A stretch of 64,000 nt of DNA from Chelydra serpentina (lineage: Eukaryota > Chordata > Testudines > Chelydridae): the NCBI GenBank assembly GCA_037349315.1, contig JBAIAC010000006.1, forward strand, positions 52,820,501 to 52,884,500, written 5' to 3'. Below the pieces are notes generated by a model that saw only the letters and a list, made by a program, of their open reading frames with translations, searched no databases and was not told where the DNA came from. A program made the translations under genes and the position numbers. This document shows, one piece after another, positions 27,000 to 38,875 of the stretch; within the stretch, counting starts at the first letter, position 1, and each line of letters opens with the position of its first letter.

Positions 27000-28922
27000 G
27001 TTCTTTTATTTAATAAGCAAGGGGCATATTGTAAGTAACGAGCATTAACCTAACACAATTCCCCCTCAACTGCTGCAGTGATTGGGACTTCTGGAGTAAG
27101 CATATAGTCATAATGGTAATGTATGTGGTGAGGATCTTTCCCAAGATGGAAAATAACCTGATTTTGGAATAATAATAGCTGAAGAGTTCAATAAATACAT
27201 TGAACTAGAAACTTCAAATGATTACTTTTGCCAGCATGCTGGCTGATACTACACTACATCCTTCTACAACACACGGTTACAGGGCCCATGTACGTCTTTT
27301 TCTTGTGCTGAAAGGGTTGGAGACATCACAGAGCCTTAGTCAGTTGGCATTGAGGATTTCATCAATAATCCTCTGTAGGTCTGGAGTCACATCAGGGAAA
27401 GTGTGTGTGGACTGTGGCAAGAATTTGTGAGGGTTTGATGTAAAAGGCTTCCCTGGAGGAAGAATGCTTGTTATAGTCAATGTAATTGTTTTTCTGATAA
27501 CACATTTCTTTTTTATTACTTTAATATGCACTAACTTAACTTGCAGCTTCCAATAAACACAGCTTTGTTGCTGTAGTGTTGCCATGGTATAGATTCCTAG
27601 AGTAGAGGTGAAGTAATGGCGATTAACACTTTTTATGGAGCAAAATAAACACTTTTGATTTATAGGCAGCTGAAGTAAAAGACACTTCATAGTTTTGTGT
27701 TAAGTAGATAGTAATTACTATCAACAGTAATGAAATCAGACTGCAAAGTACTGAGGTCAGGACTTAGGTGTCTGGCAAAGACCTGAATTTTATTAATGGA
27801 GGCACTGAATATACAGTTTATTATTATAAATTATTTGAAGTAAGAATCAGTTCATCTAACTTTATATTCACACTTTTTTTTTCCTATACGGCCTTTAAGC
27901 CAATACCACTAAGAGTCAGTTTGACACATGAAACACTAAACTTCTGTCTTAATGGACCACAAATGTGAAACTCTCACAAGGTGTCTTGTCACTGCAAATA
28001 TTTACGGACAAACTACTTGATATTTTTTTCACTTCCTGTCCTCAACATTTGTGAAGTGCTGCATTCCACTGCAAAGTTAGCTGCACACCAGTGGTGGGTG
28101 AAGTGATTCCTATATAATTTGTGAAGTGGTGTAGGATCCTTCTGGATGAGAGGTGTGCTATATCAATGTAAGATAGCATTGGGTATATTTATTACAGTTA
28201 AATGTGCTAATAAATAGAGATGGGTTCCAGGTGCAACATTCGGAAATAGAACTGGATTTTGAACACTTCAGAGCTCAGTCATACTTGGGTCTTTCAGTTT
28301 GATTCAAGCCCATTTTATTTATAAAAATCACCAATAAAGAAATAATGCATTTATAGGGATTAATTCAGTACTGCATATCCCAAACCATATATAGCTCCTT
28401 AGACTGTTAAAAGAGTGGGATTGATGTATTGTTTGTATTCATCAATTTCCTTTGCCCTGTCAAACTCCCTATCTTGAGCATGACTACGGAAGTTTATCTG
28501 TACAAAACTTTGTGGGAGGGACCAGTGCTCAGGAGGTTTAGAAGAGGTGACAATAAAAGACCCTTTGTTCTGGGACAACAACCCTGGACTGAAATGAGCA
28601 AAACAGAACCTGCAGGCCATCTGGCACAGAAGAGCCTGGTCTCTGTTGTTATTCAAACTCAGTACACTACTTAGGCTTGATTTTGCTCCCAATGAAATCA
28701 ATGTCAAAACACCATTGAATTCAGGGGGTGCAAGACCTGGGCCCCTTCATAGCAGTGGTAGAGCCAAGTGTCAAAGTTCACATCTGGATCCAAACGTTTT
28801 CAAAGTTCGGATGCTGTTGGATCTAGAGTTCAGATCTAGAGCCCATCTTGTAAATAAAAATATATGTTATAAAACATTGATTATAGATTGTATTCTTGCA
28901 TTTGTTTTTTACTGTACTGTCT
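25901..28922. other. Unique sequence with a (TG)n microsatellite
   Basis: A TG dinucleotide array of about 29 bp lies at 26971-26999. A 116-codon minus-strand frame (27690-27340) has no recognisable motif. A small palindromic remnant with CCAATGAAATCAATG lies near 28690. No gene can be supported. Confidence 0.45.
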
Positions 28923-29712
28923 AGGGTTGCCAGGTATCCAGTTTTTGACTGGAATGCCCAGTCAAAAAGGGACCCTGGCGGCTCTGGTCTGGGCCGTTAA
29001 ATGTCCAGTCGGCAGCACAGTGGGGCTAAGGCAGGCTCACTGTGTGCCCTGGCTCCATGCAGTTGCTGGAAGCAGCGGCATGTGCCCCCTTCCGGCTCTT
29101 AGCACAGGGGCAGCCAGGGGACTCTTCACACTGTCCCCACCCCAAGCGCTAGCTCCACAGCTCCCATTGGCCAGGAACCATGGCCAATGGGAGCTGTCAG
29201 AGCGGTGCCTGTGAATGGGGCAGCGTGCATAGCTGGCTGGCCTCGCCTCCGCTTAGGATGAGGAGCGGGGACATGCCGCTGCTTCCGGGAGCTGCTTGAG
29301 GTAAACACCACCCGGAGCCTGCACCCCTGACTCCCCCTGTGCCCCAACCCCCTGCCCCAGCCCTTATCCCCCTCCTACACCCCAAACCTCTCATCCCCCC
29401 GCCCCACCCCAGAGCCCACACCCCCAGACAGAGCCCTCATCCCCCCCACTTCCATGCCCCAACCCCCTGCCCCAGCCCTGCTTCCTCTCCGAACCCCTTG
29501 GTCCAAGCCCGGAGCACCCTCCTACACACCAAACCCCTCACCCCCTCCTGCACCCCAACCCCCTGAGCCAGCCCAGTGAAAGTGAATGAGGGTGGGGAGA
29601 GCAAGTGATGGAGTGGGTGGAGTGTGTGGGGGCGGGGCCTTGGAGTAGGGGCAGAGCAGGAAGCAGGGCCAGCATGTTTGCTTTTGTGCGAGTAGAAAGC
29701 TGGCAACTCGAG
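28923..29712. mobile_element. Non-autonomous hAT element with perfect 8-bp target duplication
   Basis: TACTGTCT flanks both sides (28915-28922 and 29713-29720). Termini are AGGGTTGCCAGGT at the left and AGCTGGCAACTCGAG at the right, degenerate inverted repeats. The interior includes CCCATTGGCCAGGAACC and its complement GGCCAATGGGAGC, a hairpin at about 29164-29194, then a C-rich degenerate repeat (29330-29570). Several 70-108 codon frames on both strands come from that low-complexity sequence. A truncated relative lies at 16850-17082. Confidence 0.8.
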
Positions 29713-29720
29713 TACTGTCT

Positions 29721-30748
29721 ACTGTACCTTTATATTGTATAGAATTAATGTAAAGAGAAAAATAATCAGTTTCATTAATATTAATAGTCATGGAGTTAGA
29801 TAAATGCATTGATCTGGTTTTTTGAAATAATACCAGAAAGGGTCAGTAATAGTTTTCATATCACAGTTTCCTCCTATTAAGAGATTTTAAAAGTAAGTCC
29901 TACAAATTCAGATATCACTTCTGTGCCTGCCAATCCATATTCTGCGCATAAGCAGATATGATTATTTAATTGGGCTGTGTCTATTATACAACCGCTCTTT
30001 GTTGTAATCAATATTGAATATGAAACGGAAACAATTGACTAGGTGATGTAGATATATCTATTGAAAAATAAAAACTCAGATTTATATCTATATGGAAACC
30101 CCATTCCAGCATTATTTTCCCAATGCACAGGGAAATAGTAAAACTGCTTACATGGTAATTCTGTTTCCAGAAATCAGATGTGATTTATTACTGAGCAGGA
30201 CAGCACATGCAATGGCTTTAATAGGCTTAGTAATAACCTTATTGCATTTTCTTTTTAATCATGTTAGTAGTCATTTGAGCATTTAATTACATTTCCAGAG
30301 ATTTTAATATGAGTACCAATGTTAGCTTATTACATTAAAAGATCATCTCTTTCCTTGTGCAGTTAAAATAGAATCTCACAGTTCTGACATCAGCTTTGAC
30401 AATTATATCTCTACTGATTAAAAGCTGTTTTCAGTATCACTGAGCACATAAGTGTAGATCCTAATTAAAATGTACAATACAGACCTTAAAAGAATTTTCG
30501 GTAGTTTCTCCATGTAAAAATCTGAAAGGAGAACAGCATAAACCAAAAAAGTAGGGATATAATACAGTGTACTTCAGTTTTCATTCAGTAATATTTATCC
30601 ATCTAATATATTAAATGTGTTCCCTTGTATCTAACGCCTTCGGTGTCGGATGTCAGTGGAGTTATTCCGGATGAATCTTGCTGAGAGTGTCTAAAATTAA
30701 GGTTCCTTGATGATTTATTTAATCATCAGAATGAGATATTTTAATCAT
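29721..30748. other. Unique AT-rich sequence
   Basis: Nothing recognisable as a gene or repeat. Confidence 0.45.
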
Positions 30749-31005
30749 AGAGACAAGGTGGGTGAGGTAATATCTTTTTTGGACCAACTTCTCTTGGTGA
30801 GAGAGACAAGCTTTCGAGCTTACACGGTGCTCTTTTTCAGGTCCTGAGTAAGCTTAGACTGACCTGAAGAGCTTCACGTAATCTTGAAAGCTTGTCTCTC
30901 TTACCAATAGAAGTTGGCCCAATAAAACATACTACCTCACCTCCTTGTCTCTCTAATATCCTGGGATCAACACAGCTACAACAACACTGCACACCACAAT
31001 GGAAG
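30749..31005. mobile_element. Foldback SINE-like retroposon with 11-bp target duplication
   Basis: ATTTTAATCAT occurs immediately on both sides (30738-30748 and 31006-31016). The left arm (about 30750-30842) and right arm (about 30856-30948) are inverted copies at roughly 85 percent by eye: GAGACAAGGTGGGTGAGGTA pairs with TACCTCACCTCCTTGTCTC, and GAGACAAGCTTTCGAG pairs with TTGAAAGCTTGTCTC. A single-copy tail (ATCCTGGGATCAACACAGC and onwards) follows. An 11-bp duplication suits target-primed reverse transcription better than a cut-and-paste element. No tRNA head is clear. Confidence 0.7.
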
Positions 31006-31016
31006 ATTTTAATCAT

Positions 31017-32469
31017 CACACTTGTTAGGAATTCCTGTCTCTTATTGGCTCTGTGTTTTTAAAAAGGCTTTTTTCTCTAGTTTAAGTTAATAAATGCACT
31101 ATGGCTAAGCTCTAACTGAGAAATTCAGAGCCTTCCTTATCAAATATCAAACAAACAAATATGAACCCCACTATAGATAGAAATAACAGAATTATGTAGT
31201 TGGACACTTCCGACTTTTCCAAAACAAAAATTCTCTCTAAGCTCTTGAATATGACCTTTGCTTAGTCTTAGTCTTGAATACCTGAAAATTAGGGACCCAT
31301 GAACAGGTCTAAGTAAAATATGAACTGATCTGATACTCAGTCTGAGGCTTAACCAAACCAATTTGAGGTTCAGAAAGGTATTTTATTTCATTTTATTGGT
31401 GTCCTTGCACTTCCTGGTTCTGTCTGCAGTCTGAAGCAGAAGTTCTATAATATATCAAAAATGTTTGTTCTCCCTGATTCTAGAAGTTGGGTTAGTTTGG
31501 ATAAAATCCAGATAGACATTCATATTTATATGAATATTCAATTACCATAAAGTCTAATGGGACCCCTGGCAGTCGGTGATGAAAGCAATGTTAGTGAAAA
31601 TATGAAAGCTGGCTACTAGCCATAAATAAAACATACAATAATAGATAGGGTGAGAGTGAATAGATATGTAACATGGCAAATGGATTTGTAAAGCAAAGTT
31701 TTAAATTAATGAAAGACAATAATAAAATGTAGTCAAGATTATATTTTCTGATTATTTTAACACACACCTGAGGCAATTCTGTCTTTCCTCAATACACCAG
31801 TCAGTTTATATGCTTTCTGGGGTGTATGTGCTTTTACAGTTGCACGTCAGATAAAATATTCAAGCATAATTTCAAGGGCTTCGTGTATGTAATTTATACG
31901 GTCCTGTAGTAAAATGACTATTATGTGTGTATCCCACTGTCTCTCCTGAATAAAATCAGTATGGATCAGTTGTGTGTCATAGGCCATATATGGCTAACTG
32001 CTGAAAGAGATTCTCATTTCCTGTAGGATCAGTGATAGAGGCCTTATAGCACAGGAGGATCTGAGTTTGATCTCTGCTGAATAGCCATTGTGTGCAGCAC
32101 AGTGATATTCATGAAGTTAGAATTAGCCACAGGTTTATTACAGTATGATAATAACAACTGTTTGTAGGATTAGGACCTAATCTATCAGGAAATAGCAGCC
32201 TTGCAAATAGTAAACTTCTGAAGGCAAGGGGCCCTGGCTACATGACAGATTTGAGCTATCTAGAAGTCAGGTCAACCTTTCCTGGTTACTCTTTTCTTCT
32301 ACCCTTATCCCAAAAAGAAAACTCTTCTCGGTGGCTGAGAATTGTAGAACCTCCCAGGTGTAAGAGAGTTTATGCAAATGGATGTGGGGCTTTTTAATTA
32401 TTCTCAGTTGTTTTGTGTGCAGTAGCGGCCAAAGGTCCAATCAGAGTTCAGGCTCCATTGTAGTAAGGA
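31017..32469. other. Unique AT-rich sequence
   Basis: No gene or repeat recognised. Confidence 0.45.
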
Positions 32470-32645
32470 CTGAGAGTATGTCTATACTTGGAGCTGGGGA
32501 GGGTGTGAGATTCCCAGCTTGAGGGGACATACTTGTGCTAGCTCTCATTGAGCAAGTGCGCTAAAAATAGTAGGGTAGCTATGGCAGCCTGGGCAGCAGT
32601 TCAGGCTAGGCACCCAAATACATACCCACAGGGTCTGGAAGGGTT
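32470..32645. repeat. Truncated GTATGTCTATACT-type palindromic element
   Basis: GAGAGTATGTCTATACTTGG starts a block with TTCCCAGCTTGAGGGGACAT and GCTAGCTCTCATTGAGC. This is the left half of a palindromic family related in its terminus to 11398-11703. The right terminus is absent. Confidence 0.5.
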
Positions 32646-34309
32646 TGTGCCAATGAGACATTTTTAATGACAATGTCCTAGTTCATTAAAAATAATGCTC
32701 TTGACATATATATTTGCCACTTCTGCTCTCCTTATAGCCCAATTTAAATGTTTAAAAGGCCAGTGCCACTTCAGATGCATGTATGCACTACACAGGAGTT
32801 TTGTTTACAAAAAGAGTTTAGCCTTGTGAGTGGAATGTAGGTGGCTTCAAGGCTAGTTTGCATCAGGAAACACCCTTAAAACAGCCTGTACTTTCCCGCA
32901 GAAATCACAGATGGCCTCATTTTTAAATAGACCGAGGACGCAGATTCCTTCGAAATAAACAGAAGAGCCAAATATAATGGTGTCTAGGAAACCAGACAGT
33001 CTATCATCAGGTGACACCCTCAGAGACAACACAAAATCCACCACACAACTGCCTGTAAATTATGGATTCAGCATTATAGAGTCAGTTTCCCCTACTGGAT
33101 TAATCTGTTTCTATCCATGGGGTCACACTTTTATTTTTGTTGAATATTTAATGTATATTTTTTAAATCTTGTTTCTGATTTGCTTGTTTTTTGTGTTGTG
33201 GAATATTTCTACTTAAGGGATGTAAATTATTAAGAAAAGACATATTGTAAACACATTCTTAATCATTGGTTGTCACAGAGCGGTGGAATCTGCAAAGTGC
33301 ATGTATAAGAGATCCTTGATAAAAGGGCCATGAAGAGTACAAACATTCTGTAACAACATAGAAGATACTGCATTATTTCACCAGTTGTGTATATGGGCAT
33401 GGTATTCAAAACTCTTGCCCTTCTGCATTTCTTCTCAATCCCACCCCTTCATCCCCATCTCAGCCCAGCAGCATGGAGTCCATGGCAAGTTTTAAAATAA
33501 GGTGAAATGCTGCTGTGCATAGGTGTACATACAGCTGCGTATAGATGTGGCACAGGACTCAGCTTCAGGTAACCAAAAAGGGTAAAAAACAAAGAAAAAG
33601 AAACACATATTTCAGCTTGCCACTTCAGGTGCATGCACCTCTATGAAGATTTTTTTCTTGTAAAGAACAAAACAGCAAACAGAGTTTGTCTTGCTTCAGC
33701 TAGGGGGGATGGGACAATAGTTATTATACAAGAATCTTGTAAGCAGTGTATTACTTTTGTGTAAAATGGTTCCAGTTCCTCTGTGCTTCCTAACCCAGTT
33801 TCCTTTCTGGGTTCTTTATATCTCTGCTCAAATGACCTCTTAGTTAACTACTCCCTGCCTACCTCACTGAGTGTGATGGATCCCCAAGTTCTTCATAATT
33901 CCTCAGATAGCCCATCATAAATACTGAACTCTTCTTCTCCTCAGCAAAACCACACACACACACTGTACTAGGCCACGCTGTTTTGGAAGTATAATGAGCC
34001 AAGAAAACTTTCAGAAAAGTTTGAAAAAGACATTGACCTTTTTAAAATCCCGTGATATTAGGATGCCATTTCTGATTATTTTCCCCACACTTCCCAGGAA
34101 AATTCTACAGCAGGATGACATGCAGCATATGAAACATCAGGGGCAGAAGTTACTTTTTGGACAGGTTAGAGCATGGTTTGCAAGTCTGGTGTTTAATAGG
34201 AATTTAGTTTTTACCTCAGCTATGGTGGTGGTGCATTTTAATAAGAAATATTTGCAAGATAAACTGTTTCCCTTCAGATGTTTTGTGAACAGCCACCGCT
34301 AGTGATGGA
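32646..34309. other. Unique AT-rich sequence
   Basis: A 102-codon frame at 33994-34302 has no CR1 motif and no family I recognise. Nothing else is supportable. Confidence 0.4.
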
Positions 34310-36405
34310 TAAAAATTAAAACCTAGTGAAGCAAAAAGTTGAGACAGAAGAAATGACAGAACATTTTCATAAAGCTAAAACCATTCTGAGCCAAATAAGC
34401 TGGGAAGAAGAATTTAATCAGAAAGATATGAATGATAATTGGTAATCATTTTAAGAACCTGAGTAGATGCCCAACAATTCACAATCAAACAGTTGAGGAA
34501 GAACACTTGGCTGGTTAAAACACCAACCTGGTTTAGAGGGGAATGCAGGTAGCTATAAAAATTAAAAACGAATGTTTAACAAATGGAAGAAAGGGGCAGT
34601 TGATAGTAATTAATATAAATTAGGAATTGTAGACCTTTGAAAAGGAAAGCAAAGGGTCACAAGGAGAATTCTATGGCCAGAAACAGGGCCGGCTCTAGGC
34701 ACCAGCAAAGGAAGCAGGTGCTTGGATGGCACATCTGAAGGGGCAGCACATTTCAAGGGCCGTTTTTTTTTTTGGGGGGGGGGGGGGGTTGCTTGATGCG
34801 GCAAAAAAGCAAGAGCTGGCCCTGGCCAGAAGAGCTAAGGACAAGAAGAAGTTTTTAAAATATATTGGGAATAAAAGAATCCTGACAGTGGTATTGATCC
34901 ATTATAGATGGAAATGGTAGAATTATCAATAATAATGCAGAAAAGGCAGATGTGTTTAAATAAATATTTCTGTTCTGTATTTGGAGAAAAACAGCTGATA
35001 TAGTAATGATAGCATTCTTTCCATTGCAACAACATCTCTGGAGTATATTAAACAAGAGCTACTAAAGTTAGACATTTGAAAATCAGCAGGCCCAGATAAC
35101 TTGCATGCAAGAGTTTTAAAAGAACTGGATGAGGAGCAATTCTGGATCATTAATGTTGATTTTCAATAAGTCTTAAAGGACTGGGGAAATTCAGAAAACT
35201 AGAAGAAAGCTTATGTTGTGCCAATTTTAAAAAAAGGTAAACAGGATGACATGGGTAATTATAAGCTTGTCAGCCTGATATCAATCTGTGGCAAAATTAT
35301 GGAGTGGCTGATATGAGACTCAATAAATAAAGAATGAAAGGAAATTAATGTAATTAATACAAAGCAACATGGGTTTCTGGAAAATAGATCCCGTCAAACT
35401 AACTTGATATTTGTATTAACTTACAAGTTTGGCTGATAAAGATAATAGTGTTGACATAGTATACTTAGACTTCTGTAAGGCTTTTGACTTGTACCACATG
35501 ATATTTTGATTAAAAAACTAGAATGATATAAAATTCACATGGCGCACATTAAATAGATAAAAATTGGCTAAATGATAGGTCTCAAAATGTAATTGTAAGT
35601 GGGGAATTGTCTCCAGTGGGATTCCAAAGGGATCAGTTATTGTCCCTATGCTATTTAACTCTTTTACCAATGACCTGGAAGAAAACATAAAGTCATCACT
35701 GATAAAGTTTGTAGATGACACAACAATTGGAGGAGTGGTAAATAATGAAGAAAACAGGTCACTGAATCAGAGTGATCTGAATTGCTTCGTAAGCTGGGTG
35801 CAAGCAAACATATAGCTAAATGTATACATCTAGTAACAAAGAATGTAGGCCATGCTTACAGACTGGGGGATTGTATCCTGGAAATCGGTGACTGTGAAAA
35901 AGATTTGGGGGTTGTGATTGATAATCAGCTGACCATGAGTTCCCAGTGTCATGCTGTGGCCAAAAAAAGGTCAAAAACACTAATAAGATCCTGGGATGTA
36001 TAAACAGTAGGAATAGAGAGGTTATTTTACTTCTGTATTTGGCACTGGTGCGACCATGGCTGGAATACTGTGTCCAGTTCTGGTGTTCAAAATCCAAGAA
36101 GGCTGTTGATAAATTGGAGAGGCTTCCATTGTCTGGAAGTTGAAGCTAGACAAATTCAGACTGGAAATAAGATGTAAATTTTTGACAGTGAAGGTAATTT
36201 TACCTTTGGAACAGTTTACCAAGGGTAGTGGTAGATTCTCCATCGGTGACCATTTTTAAATCCAGATTGAATGTTTTTCAAAAAGCTCTGCTCTAGGAAT
36301 TATTTTAGGGAAGTTCTATGGGCTGTGTTTTACAGGAGGTCAGACTAGATGATCACAGTGGTCCCTTCTGGCCTTGGAATGTATGGAATCTCGGAATCTA
36401 TGAGG
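34310..36405 (+). pseudogene. Decayed CR1 LINE, ORF2 reverse-transcriptase region
   Basis: Fragments in shifting frames follow CR1 ORF2 order: RAKDKKKFLKYIGNKRI (about 34832), QHGFLENRSRQTNLI-type text (about 35368), then FVDDTTIGG (about 35707) where active copies have FADD, then [20 protein letters not shown] and [12 protein letters not shown]. The catalytic Ala-to-Val change in the first position of the ADD box, many stops and frameshifts show it is dead. The 3' end is CAGACTAGATGATCACAGTG, CCCTTCTGG and TCTATGAGG. It is interrupted by a 141-bp hAT element at 34684-34824. Confidence 0.85.
34684..34824. mobile_element. 141-bp non-autonomous hAT element inside CR1
   Basis: The termini CAGGGCCGGCTCT and AGAGCTGGCCCTG match as inverted repeats at 12 of 13 positions. 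Flanks GCCAGAAA (34676-34683) and GCCAGAAG (34825-34832) form an 8-bp duplication with one mismatch. The interior has a T/G homopolymer tract. It is a short sibling of the 664-bp element at 59869-60532, sharing CCAGC, AAGCAGGTGCTTGG and the GGCAAAAAAGC end region. Confidence 0.85.
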
Positions 36406-37811
36406 CCAGTTGATACCCTATTGTGAAAGTGTTTGTTGCTGTAAATGAGCACAGGGGAAGAGACAAGGAAATATTATTAGAACAGAAGTAGGGAATGATA
36501 AGGGAAGGAGGAGTATTCTGTATGTGTGAAAACAGTGATTAAGAGACTATTGGAATAGAGAGATGCCTGTGACTTTCAACACAGCAAGTAATGAGTGAGA
36601 ATGAGAGAGATGACGAGGTAATATGAAGGACCATGAGGGAGATGACACTGCAGGAGACAAAACAAGCAATAAGACAATCAAACCAAATAAATACTTACAA
36701 TCACTGCTGGGACTGATGAACTGGAGCTGCCAAAAGATAACTCATGCTATTCAAACTTCTGAAGTGGCAACTGTAATCCTGTGCTGGAGAATCAGAGCTC
36801 AATGCACATGAATGGGTCAGACCACCATTCCACCTCCATCATCCATCCCAATCAGCTTTTGCCTCAGGCTCAAGCCAACTTCTTCCCCCATCCTCCTCCC
36901 TTCTAGCCCCCAAGTTCCTTTCTTATCTCAGTCTATAGCTCATATGTTTGTCTCGGTTCTCTTCTGTTTGTAGTTTTCAGCATCCTACATAATTCAATGA
37001 AACACCTTTTAGAGAAACAAAAAACATCAGAAAGACTATGTGTTAACTGATATGTTACAGTAATGGTAACAGTGTCATCAGATATTTGAAAGAGAAACCC
37101 AAATACTGTAGCAAAGGGCTATGTATTTGATTTAAATGCAAAGTTGTATAAGTAGCATATTTGGGGGGAGGCTACAGTAATATAACAGCAAGTGCCTCCT
37201 TTGTAAAACATAATGTTTTGAACATATATATATCTGCTGTCTTGTGGCTTAGGGGTGTTTTTCAGAAATGTTAAATATTTTGTGTAACAAATTAAAACTA
37301 GAGTTCTAGTGAGTGAGACAGGAAAATAACGTAGTGCACATTGTAAAAGTTCTGGTAATTATCAGAAACTACCTTAAAAGCATGTCAAATGGAATGGAGT
37401 GGTAATTGAAAAATGACCCCGTGAATAGTAAATGCCTATGTGTCATGAACTGTGGGTGTTTTGCTTCCAGGCCTCCCATAGGCTAAGGAGTCTTCAGTGT
37501 TCAGTTGGGTTTTCCATCTGTCTGCCTTCCACCAACTATCAGTCTCTGCACTATGTGTGCAGAGCTCAGTCAATAGCACTTCAAGGCAGGAGTGTTGGCA
37601 ACAGAGCAAAAATGGCCTGGATGGCACTGTGACAAATATGGCAATTTCCTGTGATGTCTTTGGGAGATCTTACTGTGTTGAGTTTAGGTATCATTCTGAG
37701 CTAGAGATTGTATGTAATTCCATGGGGGAAGGTGACCACAGCTCCTCCAGATGGAGACACGGCTTATACCTCAAAGAAAATAAGCTATGCCAGCAAGAGG
37801 ACTTTTTTGCT
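36406..37811. other. Unique sequence
   Basis: No gene or repeat recognised. A frame at 37497-37847 (116 codons) runs into the palindromic element that follows and has no motif. Confidence 0.4.
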
Positions 37812-37923
37812 CTTACTGTGTCTACACTGGGACTTTTTCTGGCATAGCAATGTCAGTTAAGGATGATTTTTCACACTCCTAACCAATGTGCTTCTGACAG
37901 TAAAACTTAAGTGTAGACAAGGC
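37812..37923. mobile_element. Short palindromic element, TGTCTACACT termini
   Basis: ACTGTGTCTACACTGGG at the left is met by AAGTGTAGACAAGGCC at the right. Non-coding foldback element, first of a local cluster. Confidence 0.6.
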
Positions 37924-38184
37924 CAATTCCCCTAATATCATCAAGAATATCAGTTAATTTGTTCATGGGCATTGCTAGCAAAAAGTGGTGTGTGTTAACA
38001 TGCATGAGTATCCGCAGGTGTCCACATCTGACAGAGGAAACCAAATTTGGTGAAAATTTCCATTTCAAGTTTCTAAGCTGTTTAATTATCTTCCAGTTGT
38101 GAACAGTACTTTGAGGTGTTGGTTTGGATATTCTTGATGATCAGTTGTATCTAGAGTTAAGATAATGTGCTACAATAAAGGTTG

Positions 38185-38390
38185 GTCTACAGAAGCACAC
38201 TCAAAGAAGTTAAAATGAATGAACTCAAGGAGTGATATGAAAGTGCATTAGTTAAAGCTCATTAAAGCCCTGCATGGATGTTTTCATTCAAAAGAAAAGC
38301 CGTGTCTCCATTTGGAGCATTTGCTGGTACTGATCTACCTGCATAGCTATCCTGGCAAACACTTTCTAGTGTAGAGAAGGCCTAAATATA
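38185..38390. repeat. Two partial palindromic elements
   Basis: GTTGGTCTACAGAAGCAC at the left and AGTGTAGAGAAGGCC at the right delimit sequence with AGTGCATTAGTTAAAGC. Probably overlapping fragments of the group with GTCTACAC-type termini. Confidence 0.45.
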
Positions 38391-38454
38391 ACAAAGAGGA
38401 GAAAAAAAAGTTAAGCCATATTAACTAAAAGTGTGAAATTAAAGTACATGAGTT

Positions 38455-38875
38455 AGGCTGCTAAGTCTGTGACTATGCTATAGAGACTTTACCAGCATAG
38501 CTATGGTGGCATAACCCCTAGTATAGACATGGGTTTTTCCGTCAGTGTAGGAACACCACTCCCCAAATAAAGTTAGTGATGTCAATGCAAGCGTTCTTCT
38601 ATCAACATAGCTGCATCTGCACTGGGGGTTAGGTCAGCATAGTTATGTCAGTCAGGGGGTTGGGTTTTTTTCATGCCCCTGACCAACACAGCTGTGTTCA
38701 CCTAACTTTTAACTGTTGACCTACCCTAAGCTAAGCAAACTAAGGCCATTTTACTTCTGAATGAAAGCATCCACACTGGGGTATAGTGCAGTTTAACTAA
38801 TGCACTTTACATTCATACCTTTATTTAATTCAGCATAACTTTCCTTAGTGTCCCCATGTACACAAGCCCTATGGG
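38455..38875. repeat. Two further palindromic elements in the cluster
   Basis: 38455-38745 contains GCTATAGAGACTTTACCAGC, TAGTATAGACATGG and CATCTGCACTGGGGG, then CTGTTGACCTACCC; it resembles the element at 51800-52049. 38768-38875 runs from ATCCACACTGGGGTATAG to CATGTACACAAGCCCTA with a TTTAACTAATGCACTTTA centre. Both are decayed. Confidence 0.5.

Noticed and set aside
27340..27690. 116-codon minus-strand frame as an exon
   Set aside because: No family resemblance or defensible splice sites; without a search it cannot be supported.
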